The notes beneath the pieces are model-generated. The model ran no database searches. It was not told the DNA's origin and saw nothing but the letters and a program-made list of their open reading frames with translations. Position numbers and translations under genes: made by a program. From Magnetococcales bacterium (GTDB lineage Bacteria > Pseudomonadota > Magnetococcia > Magnetococcales > Magnetaquicoccaceae), in NCBI GenBank assembly GCA_015233035.1, contig JADFYM010000011.1, positions 1 to 34,141 on the forward strand: 34,141 nt of DNA, written 5' to 3'. Shown one piece after another: positions 1 through 8,336 of the stretch. Positions within the stretch are counted from its first letter, which is position 1; every line of letters begins with the position of its first letter.

Positions 1-82
1 CGGCATGAGCGTGTTGTCGTGCCCAGGTGCCTATGTGGGCCAACCCTTCGAAGGGTACATGCAGCAGGGCATGAATACGCAT
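1..82 (-). CDS. Class I glutamine amidotransferase, second copy (partial, N-terminus only)
   Basis: The minus strand from 82 toward the window edge encodes an N-terminus starting [16 protein letters not shown], identical to the plus-strand amidotransferase starting at 555 except for one visible change, Ala for Gly at residue 26 (RQHAHA against RQHGHA). Only 27 codons are in the window, so the catalytic Cys and His-Glu cannot be checked. As in the other copy, ATG codons at 97 and 94 are alternative starts. It is the 5' end of an inverted duplicate, and whether the full gene survives beyond the edge is unknown. An assembly fold-back is possible, but the different flanking sequence and the base difference argue against a simple artefact. 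Confidence 0.6.
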   Translation of the reverse strand, partial: MRIHALLHVPFEGLAHIGTWARQHAHA

Positions 83-104
83 TTTCAACCCCATCATCCG
101 GTTG
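1..104. repeat. Inverted repeat, left arm (pairs with 533-636)
   Basis: Positions 1-104 are the reverse complement of 533-636 with one mismatch seen (near position 9). The match begins a few bases upstream of the amidotransferase start codons and continues to the window edge. Outside the arms the sequences differ, so the spacer of 428 bp is not part of the palindrome. Confidence 0.9.
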
Positions 105-153
105 AATTTGAGATGTATTACAGTGCCTGATCGCCATGCGTGGCTGAGGTCTT

Positions 154-300
154 CACCAGGGGCTTTGCCCCTGGACCCCACCAGGGGCTTTGCCCCTGGA
201 CCCCACCGGGGGGGATAATCCCCCCCAGACCCCCTTGAGAATGATTAAAAAAAAGGGTGGGGGAGGGTCTGGGGGGGGCGGTTCACCGCCCTCCCCCAGA
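154..300 (-). repeat. GC-rich triple-hairpin dispersed repeat, copy 1, plus adjoining G-rich hairpin
   Basis: From 154 to about 235 there are two successive copies of the CCAGGGGCTTTGCCCCTGG palindrome, then the CCGGGGGGGATAATCCCCCCC palindrome region, separated by ACCCCA linkers. It is the reverse orientation of the copies at 4271 and 18397. It is followed by a run of A residues (about 244-254) and another hairpin, GGGCGGTTCACCGCCC, near 276-292. Open frames through this block are repeat translation and no gene is supported. Confidence 0.85.
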
Positions 301-411
301 AATGGCCACCAGGATGATCCCGTCCATGTTGGAGCGCAACTTGCAGTAAGGGTGAACCAACATGGTGTTGCGCATGTTGTTATACTGCGCACGGTTACAG
401 TTGACGAATAT

Positions 412-484
412 CGTCATTCCCGCGCAGGCGGGAATCCAAGAGGTCCAACAGGCCAAATAGATTCCCGCTTTCGCGGGAATGACG
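412..484. repeat. GTCATTCCCGC-type dispersed inverted repeat, copy 1
   Basis: CGTCATTCCCGCGCAGGCGG at 412-431 begins the left arm and its inverted counterpart ends in GGGAATGACG at 484. Each arm holds a smaller palindrome of ATTCCCGC and GCGGGAAT. The flank downstream (GGAAGTATCACTTATGACCA, 490-509) resembles the flank of the copy at 24408-24480, so the two share more than the palindrome. This kind of intergenic repeat is widespread in Pseudomonadota. Confidence 0.85.
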
Positions 485-532
485 GAACAGGAAGTATCAC
501 TTATGACCATGTGCAGCATATAAATAATCTCC

Positions 533-636
533 CAACCGGATGATGGGGTTGAAAATGCGTATTCATGCCCTGCTGCATGTACCCTTCGAAGGGTTGGCCC
601 ACATAGGCACCTGGGCACGACAACACGGTCATGCCG
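533..636. repeat. Inverted repeat, right arm (pairs with 1-104)
   Basis: This arm covers the start-codon region and first 27 codons of the amidotransferase gene at 555 and is the reverse complement of 1-104 with one mismatch. See the left arm. Confidence 0.9.
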
Positions 637-1274
637 TTTCATCGACCCGTTTTTTCCAGTGTGACCGGCTGCCTGCCTTAGACCAGGTCGACTTTTTAAT
701 CATCATGGGCGGTCCCATGAGCATTCATGATGAAGACTTTTTCCCCTGGCTCATAGAGGAAAAACAGTGGATAGCACAGGCCATTCAGGCCGGAAAACCC
801 GTGCTGGGCATTTGCCTGGGTGCCCAGTTGATCGCATCCGTCCTGGGTGCCAAAGTATACCGGAACCGCTGTAAAGAGATCGGCTGGTTTCCGGTGCGTA
901 AAATGCCGCTGGTGTCAGAAACTCCCCTGACCGATTGGTTGCCGACGGCATTGGAGACATTTCATTGGCATGGAGAAACTTTTGATCTCCCCGCCGGTGC
1001 CGTGCATCTGGCCGCCAGCGCGGCTTGTCACAACCAGGCATTTTTGTATGACCAACGGGTGATGGGTCTCCAGTTTCATCTGGAGACCACCCCTGAGTCG
1101 GCCAGCCTGTTGCTGACCCATTGTGCCGATGATCTGCAACCGGGAGGCGAGTATGTGCAAACCGGGCGCGAGATCCAGGAAAAGGCGGAACATTTTTCCA
1201 GAATCAATCATGTCATGGAAAATCTGCTCGCCCGCTTTGCTGCCGCAGTCATCCCTGCCATGAGGTACCATTGA
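555..1274 (+). CDS. Class I glutamine amidotransferase (GuaA-type glutaminase domain protein)
   Basis: A stand-alone glutaminase-type amidotransferase of 239 residues. The nucleophile elbow [10 protein letters not shown] contains the catalytic Cys, and [11 protein letters not shown] near the C-terminal third supplies the His and Glu of the triad. An upstream [10 protein letters not shown] strand-turn is typical of the GMP-synthase-like family (COG0518). No synthetase domain is present, so the acceptor substrate is unknown. ATG codons at 540 and 543 are alternative starts; 555 is preferred because MRIHALLHV begins like the family. The stop overlaps the pntA start (TGATG), so the two are probably translationally coupled. 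The first 27 codons lie in a 104-bp inverted duplication with the window's left end. Function beyond glutamine hydrolysis is not inferable. Confidence 0.88.
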   Translation: MRIHALLHVPFEGLAHIGTWARQHGHAVSSTRFFQCDRLPALDQVDFLIIMGGPMSIHDEDFFPWLIEEKQWIAQAIQAGKPVLGICLGAQLIASVLGAKVYRNRCKEIGWFPVRKMPLVSETPLTDWLPTALETFHWHGETFDLPAGAVHLAASAACHNQAFLYDQRVMGLQFHLETTPESASLLLTHCADDLQPGGEYVQTGREIQEKAEHFSRINHVMENLLARFAAAVIPAMRYH

Positions 1275-2842
1275 TGAAAATCGGTGTTCCAAGAGAGATT
1301 TATCCAGAAGAAAAACGGGTCGCAGCCAGTCCCGATTCGGTCAAGCAAATGCTGAAGCTGGGCTATCAGGTGGTGGTGGAGAGCCAAGCCGGTATGGGTG
1401 CCCAGTTCAGTGACGAGAGCTATCGGGCAGCGGGTGCCGAAATTGCCCCCGACGCCAAAAGCTTGTGGGATGTGGCCGATATTGTGATCAAGGTGCGCCC
1501 CCCCATGCAAAACCCGGATCTGGGGGTGCATGAGGCCGAACTTCTGGGCGAGGGCAAAACCCTGATCAGTTTTTTGTGGCCAGCCCAGAACAAGGAGCTG
1601 ATGGCCCAACTGGCGGCCCGCAAGGCGACCGTGTTGGCCATGGACTCGGTGCCCCGCATCTCCCGGTCCCAAAAACTGGACGCGCTCTCCTCCATGGCCA
1701 ATATTGCCGGTTATCGGGCTGTCCTGGAAGCGGCGCACAATTTTGGCCGCTTTTTTACCGGGCAAATCACGGCTGCTGGCCGGGTGCCACCCGCCAAAAT
1801 TTTGGTGATTGGGGCCGGTGTGGCCGGACTGTCCGCGATTGGCACGGCCGTCAGCATGGGAGCCATCGTCCGCGCGTTTGATACCCGGCCCGAGGTGGCC
1901 GATCAGATCACCAGCCTGGGCGCGGAATTTTTGCTGCTGACTTTCAAGGAAGACGGCACCGGTGAGGGCGGCTACGCCAAAACCATGAGTGCCGAGTTTA
2001 TCGCCGCCGAGATGGCCCTGTTTGCCGAACAGGCCAAAGAGGTGGATGTCATCATCACCACCGCCCTGATTCCGGGGGTCAAGGCACCCATCCTGATCAC
2101 GGAAGAGATGGTCAAATCGATGAAGCAGGGCAGCGTGGTCGTTGACCTGGCGGCGGAGCAGGGGGGCAACTGCGAAGGGACCGAAGCGGGCAAGGTGGTC
2201 GTCAAGCATGGCGTCAAATTGATCGGCTATACCGACCTGCCGTCCCGCCTGCCCACCCAGGCCTCCAATCTGTATGCACAAAACATCTGCCATCTGCTCA
2301 AGGATATGACCAAGGATGGAGTCTTCACGGTCAACCTGGAGGATGTGGTGCAGCGTGGCACCACGGTCGTCCATCAGGGCGAGATTATCTGGCCGCCACC
2401 GAAGCTGCCACCGCCGCCCCCCAAAAAGCCGGTGGCCGCGCCACCGCCCGCTGGCCATGGCAAGCCGGGGACACCCACGGCGGAAGATTCCCGCGCGACC
2501 CAGAAAAAGAGCCTGACCATTCTGGCGATTGGCGGTGCGCTGCTGGGTCTGATCGGACTGGCGGCTCCGCCCGCTTTTCTCGGCCATTTGACGGTCTTTG
2601 TGCTGGCCTGTTTTGTGGGTTACCGGATTATCTGGGACGTGACACCCTCCTTGCATACCCCGCTGATGAGTGTCACCAATGCGATCAGCGGTATCATTAT
2701 CATCGGTGCCATGTTGCAGATTGGCAGTTCCTCTGGCATTGTGGTCGTCCTGTCCACCCTGGCTGCCCTGTTGGCTGTGGTCAATATTGCGGGCGGTTTT
2801 CTGGTGACGCAGCGTATGCTCAAAATGTTCAGGAAGGAGTAA
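1274..2842 (+). CDS. pntA: NAD(P) transhydrogenase subunit alpha
   Basis: The alpha subunit of the proton-translocating transhydrogenase, which couples hydride transfer between NADH and NADP+ to proton movement across the inner membrane. The protein is 522 residues, close to the E. coli type. It starts [20 protein letters not shown], carries the NAD-binding fold with [15 protein letters not shown], and ends in several membrane segments (from about residue 415). Domain I and the membrane part are fused, unlike the split PntAA/PntAB of many Alphaproteobacteria, and are joined by a proline-rich linker ([13 protein letters not shown]). The ATG at 1274 overlaps the upstream stop. The pntB ribosome-binding site AGGAAGGAG lies in its last codons. 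Identification is firm. Confidence 0.97.
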   Translation: MKIGVPREIYPEEKRVAASPDSVKQMLKLGYQVVVESQAGMGAQFSDESYRAAGAEIAPDAKSLWDVADIVIKVRPPMQNPDLGVHEAELLGEGKTLISFLWPAQNKELMAQLAARKATVLAMDSVPRISRSQKLDALSSMANIAGYRAVLEAAHNFGRFFTGQITAAGRVPPAKILVIGAGVAGLSAIGTAVSMGAIVRAFDTRPEVADQITSLGAEFLLLTFKEDGTGEGGYAKTMSAEFIAAEMALFAEQAKEVDVIITTALIPGVKAPILITEEMVKSMKQGSVVVDLAAEQGGNCEGTEAGKVVVKHGVKLIGYTDLPSRLPTQASNLYAQNICHLLKDMTKDGVFTVNLEDVVQRGTTVVHQGEIIWPPPKLPPPPPKKPVAAPPPAGHGKPGTPTAEDSRATQKKSLTILAIGGALLGLIGLAAPPAFLGHLTVFVLACFVGYRIIWDVTPSLHTPLMSVTNAISGIIIIGAMLQIGSSSGIVVVLSTLAALLAVVNIAGGFLVTQRMLKMFRKE

Positions 2843-2847
2843 AATTT

Positions 2848-4257
2848 ATGAATGCAGGCGTCGTTACGGTATCTTATATTGCCGCCAGTGTGCTCTTCAT
2901 CTTGAGCCTGGGCGGTTTGGCCCATCAGGAGTCCGCCCGGCGGGGCAATTTGTACGGCATGATGGGCATGGCCATCGCCGTTCTGTTCACCTTTGCCAAC
3001 CCGAAATTGGGCAGTGTTGGCCTGTTGATTCCCGTCATGCTGGTGGGGGGTGGCCTGGGTGCTTTCGTGGCTGCGCGGGTGAAAATGACCGCCATGCCCC
3101 AGTTGGTGGCGGGTTTTCACAGTTTTGTCGGTCTGGCTGCCGTGTTGGAGGGGATTGCCAACTATCTGGATCCCTCCGTCCAGCACGCCAGTCGGGCCGA
3201 GATGTTTATTCACGAGACGGAAATTGCGGTGGGTGTCTTTATCGGGGCCATCACCTTTACCGGTTCTCTGGTCGCCTTTGGCAAGTTGCAGGGGCTGATC
3301 AAGAGCAAACCGCTCGCTCTGCCGGGTCGGCATGGCATGAATTTCACGGCGGCGTTGCTCTGCATCTATCTGAGCAGTCTGTTTGTGGGGCATCCGGGGG
3401 CGCATACGCACCTGATGCCTTTGTTGTTGATGACGGTGATCGCCTGCGGCTTGGGTGCGCATCTGGTGCTGTCCATTGGCGGGGCCGACATGCCGGTGGT
3501 GGTCTCCATGTTGAACAGCTATTCCGGTTGGGCGGCGGCCGCCACCGGTTTTATGCTCTCCAACGATGTGTTGATCGTGGTGGGTGCCCTGGTGGGCAGT
3601 TCGGGAGCCATTCTCTCGTACATCATGTGTCGCGCCATGGGTCGTTCTTTTATCAGCGTCATCCTGGGTGGATTTGGCGTGGAGGCGGGCACGGCGGTGG
3701 CCGCCAGTGGTCCGACGGAACAGGGTTCTGTCACCAGCATCACGGTTGAAGAGACGGCGGTTTTGTTGCGGGAGGCCAAGAGTGTCATCATTGTGCCCGG
3801 TTTTGGGATGGCGGTGGCTCACGCCCAACATCCGGTCTATGAGTTGACCCGCTTTTTGCGGGAGCGGGGGTGCAAGGTGCGTTTTGCCATTCATCCCGTG
3901 GCGGGCCGGATGCCGGGCCATATGAATGTGTTGCTGGCCGAGGCCAAGGTGCCGTATGACATTGTGTTGGAGATGGATGAAATCAACCCGGATTTTCCGT
4001 CAACCGATGTGGCCATTGTCCTGGGAGCCAACGATACGGTCAATTCCGGTGCCCAGGATGATCCGTCGAGTCCCATCTATGGGATGCCGGTGGTGGAATG
4101 CTGGAAGGCGGGTACGGTCATTGTCTCCAAGCGCAGCATGGCCACCGGTTATTCGGGCGTGGATAATCCGCTGTTTTACAAGGATAATGCCCGGATGCTG
4201 TTCGGCGATGCCCGGAAGACGGTTGAGGCGGTGTTTGTAGCCATTTCCGCGCTGTAG
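2848..4257 (+). CDS. pntB: NAD(P) transhydrogenase subunit beta
   Basis: The beta subunit of the proton-translocating transhydrogenase, 469 residues (E. coli about 462). The N-terminal half is a series of hydrophobic membrane spans forming part of the proton channel (domain II). The C-terminal part is the NADP(H)-binding domain III, recognisable by [18 protein letters not shown], by [14 protein letters not shown], by VLGANDTVN, and by [17 protein letters not shown]. It begins 5 bp after pntA with a strong ribosome-binding site and forms the working enzyme with it. It is followed by a hairpin-repeat block rather than an obvious simple terminator. Confidence 0.97.
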   Translation: MNAGVVTVSYIAASVLFILSLGGLAHQESARRGNLYGMMGMAIAVLFTFANPKLGSVGLLIPVMLVGGGLGAFVAARVKMTAMPQLVAGFHSFVGLAAVLEGIANYLDPSVQHASRAEMFIHETEIAVGVFIGAITFTGSLVAFGKLQGLIKSKPLALPGRHGMNFTAALLCIYLSSLFVGHPGAHTHLMPLLLMTVIACGLGAHLVLSIGGADMPVVVSMLNSYSGWAAAATGFMLSNDVLIVVGALVGSSGAILSYIMCRAMGRSFISVILGGFGVEAGTAVAASGPTEQGSVTSITVEETAVLLREAKSVIIVPGFGMAVAHAQHPVYELTRFLRERGCKVRFAIHPVAGRMPGHMNVLLAEAKVPYDIVLEMDEINPDFPSTDVAIVLGANDTVNSGAQDDPSSPIYGMPVVECWKAGTVIVSKRSMATGYSGVDNPLFYKDNARMLFGDARKTVEAVFVAISAL

Positions 4258-4270
4258 CGGGGCATTATCA

Positions 4271-4348
4271 AGGGGGTCCGGGGGGGATTATCCCCCCCGG
4301 TGGGGTCCAGGGGCAAAGCCCCTGGTGGGGTTGGGGGCGAAGCCCCAT
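4271..4348 (+). repeat. GC-rich triple-hairpin dispersed repeat, copy 2
   Basis: Three consecutive palindromes lie just after pntB: one around GGGGGGGATTATCCCCCCC, then CCAGGGGCAAAGCCCCTGG, then GGGGGCGAAGCCCC. They are joined by GGTGGGGTT-type linkers. Same orientation as the copy at 18397. The RNA could fold into three stable stems at the 3' end of the pnt transcript. Confidence 0.85.
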
Positions 4349-4579
4349 ATGCGCTAACATACCGCAATCGATTGATTTTGTTATGTTCATATTATGGCTC
4401 CTGCGGGGCGGTATTGGGTGGGCAGCACCAGCTTCCTGCGGAAATGGGCTTCTGGTGAATCGCACACTGCGGCAGGGGCTCTGCCCCTGCACCCCGCCAG
4501 GGGGGATGATCCCCCCTGGACCCCGCAATAATATTATAAAAACTGCGGACAGACGGCTATGTTAGCGCATATGGGGCGA
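4340..4579. repeat. Compound element bounded by 19-bp inverted repeats
   Basis: GCCCCATATGCGCTAACAT at 4342-4360 is the exact reverse complement of ATGTTAGCGCATATGGGGC at 4559-4577. The roughly 200 bp between contain a further hairpin repeat (4473-4525). No convincing gene lies in 4258-4611: the short open frames there mostly translate repeat sequence. It may be a miniature non-autonomous element or a pair of oppositely oriented repeat units. Confidence 0.6.
4473..4525 (-). repeat. GC-rich hairpin dispersed repeat, copy 3 (two hairpins)
   Basis: GCAGGGGCTCTGCCCCTGC followed by CCAGGGGGGATGATCCCCCC and TGGACCCC. It is the reverse orientation of copy 2 and lies downstream of modC when read on modC's strand. 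The third hairpin is represented only by GGGGCGAAGCCCC at 4574-4586. Confidence 0.8.
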
Positions 4580-4611
4580 AGCCCCCACCGGCCAGCATGA
4601 GACGCGCGACC

Positions 4612-5703
4612 TCACTCCATCAGTGCCACCGATTTGACCTGCACCCACACCGATTGGCCCGGTGTCAGTCCCAACGCGGCGGCGGACCGTTGGGTGACCC
4701 GGGCGACGATGGGCGAATCGCCCACCTGTACCCGTACCAAAGCCAGACCCGGATGGGCATCCTGGGCAATCGCCATGACCTGGCCGGGAAACTGGTTGAG
4801 AATACTGGTGTGGTGCGGTTGCTCCAGAGCCAAACTGACATCCCTGGCCAGGATGCGCACCCGTATGGTCTGCCTAAGCGGCAGGTCATGTTCCCGCACC
4901 CACAAACTGCCGCCCGCAAAATCAGCCCGAAACAGATGCCATGCGGCATCGTGTATTCCCACGACCGCATTCAGCACCACGCCGGTCTCCTCACCAAGTG
5001 GAATGGGGAGATCGATACGCGCCAAGGTCTCATGCAGCGGACCGTTGGCCAGCACGCGGCCCTTTTGCAGGACGACCAAATGGTCGGCCAGGCGCGCCAC
5101 CTCATCCGGGTCATGACTGACATACAGAATGGGGATCGCCAACTCCCGGTGGAGGCGTTCCAGATAGGGCAGGATCTCTTGCTTGCGGGTCAAATCCAGG
5201 GAGGCGAGGGGTTCGTCCAACAACAGAATGGTGGGACTGACGGCCAGTGCCCGGGCGATGGCGACACGCTGCCGTTCGCCACCGGACAAGGTGGCTGGTT
5301 TGCGGGTCAGGAGATGTTCGATACCCAGCAGGGCAATGGCATCCTCCAGGGAAACGTGACGCTTGGCCTGTGGCACGCGCTGCATCCCATAGGCCAGGTT
5401 ATGGTATACATCCAGATGAACGAAAAGACTCGATTCCTGGAAGACATACCCGATGGGTCGGCGGTGGGTGGGCAGGAAGAAGCCCCTGGCTGCGTCCTGC
5501 CAGACGGTGCCGTTGACACACAGGAAACCGCTGGAGGAACGTTCCAAACCGGCCACGATGCGCAACACGGTCGTCTTGCCGGAACCGGACGGGCCAAAAA
5601 GAGCCGTGACACCGCGTCCCGGTATGTCCAGATCAATATCCAGGGCAAAGCCCGGATGGGCAAGTTGGCTGCGGAGGTGAATGGTTTGGGTGGGTGGGGT
5701 CAT
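4612..5703 (-). CDS. modC: Molybdate ABC transporter, ATP-binding protein
   Basis: The ATPase of the molybdate importer, 363 residues (E. coli ModC 352). It shows the Walker A FGPSGSGKTT, the Q-loop YVFQESSLFVHL, the ABC signature LSGGERQRVAIARAL, the Walker B ILLLDEPLASLD and the switch His in VSHDPDEV. The C-terminal third is a TOBE/MOP-type domain (IRVRILARDVSLAL, then GQVMAIAQDAHPGLALVRV). The start is placed at 5703 (MTPPTQTIHL); the open frame runs further upstream, but only through hairpin-repeat sequence. It lies downstream of modB, separated by 115 bp that hold a repeat, so ModC could be produced at a different level from ModAB. Confidence 0.95.
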   Translation of the reverse strand: MTPPTQTIHLRSQLAHPGFALDIDLDIPGRGVTALFGPSGSGKTTVLRIVAGLERSSSGFLCVNGTVWQDAARGFFLPTHRRPIGYVFQESSLFVHLDVYHNLAYGMQRVPQAKRHVSLEDAIALLGIEHLLTRKPATLSGGERQRVAIARALAVSPTILLLDEPLASLDLTRKQEILPYLERLHRELAIPILYVSHDPDEVARLADHLVVLQKGRVLANGPLHETLARIDLPIPLGEETGVVLNAVVGIHDAAWHLFRADFAGGSLWVREHDLPLRQTIRVRILARDVSLALEQPHHTSILNQFPGQVMAIAQDAHPGLALVRVQVGDSPIVARVTQRSAAALGLTPGQSVWVQVKSVALME

Positions 5704-5713
5704 CGTTTCGGCC

Positions 5714-5788
5714 AGAGGGGGCTTTGCCCCCAACCCCACCAGGGGCGTTGCCCCTGGACCCCACCAGGGGGATGATCCCCCTGGACCC
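5714..5788 (-). repeat. GC-rich triple-hairpin dispersed repeat, copy 4 (inside mod operon)
   Basis: Palindromes GGGGGCTTTGCCCCC, CCAGGGGCGTTGCCCCTGG and CCAGGGGGATGATCCCCCTGG fill the modB-modC gap. Read on the minus strand, the same strand as the mod genes, the unit has the same order as copies 2 and 6. One arm has a compensated-looking change (GCAACGCCC), which keeps the stem. Confidence 0.85.
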
Positions 5789-5818
5789 GCGAAACTGTTA
5801 GGAAAAAAATGAGGGCAT

Positions 5819-6493
5819 TCATGGCCGCCGCCCGGTCGGGTTGAGCGTGTAGAGCACCAGCAACACCAGAAAGGCAAAGACTACCATGCTGGCTGCCAGA
5901 CCGTGTGCCTGGGGATAGGCCATGGACTCGACATGGTCAAAAATCTGCACCGAGACGACACGGGTCTGGCCCGGTATGTTGCCGCCGATCATCAAGACCA
6001 CGCCAAACTCGCCAATGGTGTGGGCAAAGCCCATGACGGTGGCCGTGAGATAGCCAGGCCTGGCCAGCGGCACCACCACACTGAAGAAGGTGTCCAGCGG
6101 TGAGGCGCGCAACGTCGCGGCAGCCTCCAGCGGACGTTCACCAATGGCCTCAAAGGCGTTCTGGATGGGCTGCACCACGAAAGGGAGGGAGTAGAACGAG
6201 GAGGCAACCACCAACCCCCAGAAGGTGAAGGGCAACAAACCCAACCCCAGAAACCGGGTCAATTGCCCAAGCGGTCCCTCAGGCCCCATAAAAAGCAGCA
6301 GATAAAATCCCAGCACAGTGGGCGGCAACACGATGGGCAGGGCCACCAGTGCGACCAGTGGCCCTTTCCAACGGGAACGGGTGCGCGCCAACCACCAGGC
6401 GACCGGAGTACCGAGCAGCAGCAAAATCAAGGTGGTAATTGTCGCCAGTCGCAACGTCAGCCAGATCGCAGTCCAATCGGCAGGTTCCAGCAC
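5819..6493 (-). CDS. modB: Molybdate ABC transporter, permease
   Basis: The inner-membrane channel of the molybdate importer, 224 residues (E. coli 229). It has about five hydrophobic segments and the cytoplasmic EAA loop AAATLRASPLDTFFSVVVPLARPG, in sections EAAATLRASP and VPLARPGYL, which contacts ModC. The GTG at 6493 is chosen because the following LEPADWTAIWLTL aligns with the usual ModB N-terminus and AAGGGG lies just upstream; a TTG at 6523 is an alternative that would overlap modA. It starts 10 bp after modA ends and is clearly co-transcribed. Confidence 0.93.
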   Translation of the reverse strand: MLEPADWTAIWLTLRLATITTLILLLLGTPVAWWLARTRSRWKGPLVALVALPIVLPPTVLGFYLLLFMGPEGPLGQLTRFLGLGLLPFTFWGLVVASSFYSLPFVVQPIQNAFEAIGERPLEAAATLRASPLDTFFSVVVPLARPGYLTATVMGFAHTIGEFGVVLMIGGNIPGQTRVVSVQIFDHVESMAYPQAHGLAASMVVFAFLVLLVLYTLNPTGRRP

Positions 6494-6503
6494 ACTGGGC
6501 CCC

Positions 6504-7583
<1,080 letters not shown>

Positions 7584-7618
7584 TGGAGCCATAGCAACCG
7601 CCCAAAGGAGACCATACC

Positions 7619-7891
7619 ATGACCAGCAGCTTGCATGTGAGTTTACCCGATGAAATGCGGGCTTATGTCGATCTTCGTACCAATGGCAAAAAAGCCTTTG
7701 CCACCCCCAGCGAATATGTTCGCGCTTTGATTCGCCTCGACATGGAAAGAGAAGCAGAACGGCTTTATATTTTTGGTGAACTCTTGAAATCTGCGGAAGA
7801 GATCAAGAACGGTCGCACTTATTCCGCTGAAGAAGTCGAAGCCCGCTCAAAGGCTTTTTTGGATGAGCTTGGCAAAGAAGATCAAAAATGA
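7619..7891 (+). CDS. ParD-type antitoxin (ribbon-helix-helix)
   Basis: A 90-residue antitoxin of a type II toxin-antitoxin pair. The N-terminal part, SLHVSLPDEMRAYVDLRT followed by TPSEYVRALIRLDME, fits the ParD/CopG ribbon-helix-helix DNA-binding fold: one short strand and two helices. The charged C-terminal helix (residues about 60-90) is the usual toxin-wrapping part. It has a strong ribosome-binding site, AAAGGAG, ending about 9 bases before the ATG. The stop overlaps the toxin start (ATGA), giving coupled synthesis. It would neutralise the downstream ParE-like protein and repress the pair's own promoter. Confidence 0.85.
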   Translation: MTSSLHVSLPDEMRAYVDLRTNGKKAFATPSEYVRALIRLDMEREAERLYIFGELLKSAEEIKNGRTYSAEEVEARSKAFLDELGKEDQK

Positions 7892-8277
7892 CACGCAAAA
7901 TGTACCGCATGACTGCGACCGCCGAAGGTCACTTTTGGAAGGCTTTGCGTGAGAGCAGACAAAAGTGGGGGCATAAGCGGGCGGAAAAATACCGAGTCGA
8001 TTTTTTGCAGGGATTGCAGCGCATCGCCGACAACCACCCAGTTTTTAACGCGCCGCACCGTGACGAGTTGGCCGCAGACACGGCCTTTTTAATTCACCTT
8101 GTAGAGCACCGCTACGTTGCTTTTCAGGAGCATGACAAAGAGACAATCATCATTGCTGGCATCTTTCACGAGAGCATGGACATTCCAACCAGACTACGGG
8201 AATTGCAAGGCTTGGTACGGCACGAGATCGACGCTCTCAAGCGCGAGATCGACCACGTATCACGCCATGCGACGTGA
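7888..8277 (+). CDS. ParE-like toxin (RelE/ParE superfamily)
   Basis: A 129-residue protein directly overlapping the antitoxin gene by 4 bp. Features of the ParE/RelE toxin fold are the N-terminal strand and helix pair (KMYRMTATAEGHFWKALRES, then RAEKYRVDFLQGLQRIADN), the FLIHLVEHRYVAFQEHDKE strands and the IIIAGIFHESMDIPTRL end, where ParE proteins usually have a conserved IL.V.H..RD-like segment. Known ParE toxins act on DNA gyrase and RelE toxins on ribosomal mRNA; which target applies here cannot be told. The C-terminus is about 25 residues longer than typical. Confidence 0.82.
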   Translation: MTRKMYRMTATAEGHFWKALRESRQKWGHKRAEKYRVDFLQGLQRIADNHPVFNAPHRDELAADTAFLIHLVEHRYVAFQEHDKETIIIAGIFHESMDIPTRLRELQGLVRHEIDALKREIDHVSRHAT

Positions 8278-8336
8278 ACATTGAACGTGCTGCTCTACCG
8301 CGCGTTCCGCAAAATCTTTTCTGCTGACGGAAAGCC

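Noticed and set aside
153-642. Open frames through the spacer between the two amidotransferase copies
   Set aside because: They translate the dispersed palindromes (PPPPDPPPPF-like and AGGNP-like strings) and have no ribosome-binding sites.
1208-3921. Two long minus-strand open frames antisense to pntA and pntB
   Set aside because: Both are Gly/His/Gln-rich with no domains, and overlap firmly identified genes.
4383-4565. 60-codon frame with a hydrophobic N-terminus in the post-pntB block
   Set aside because: Half of it is hairpin repeat (LCPCTPPGGMIPPGP), and no ribosome-binding site was seen. It is most likely chance.
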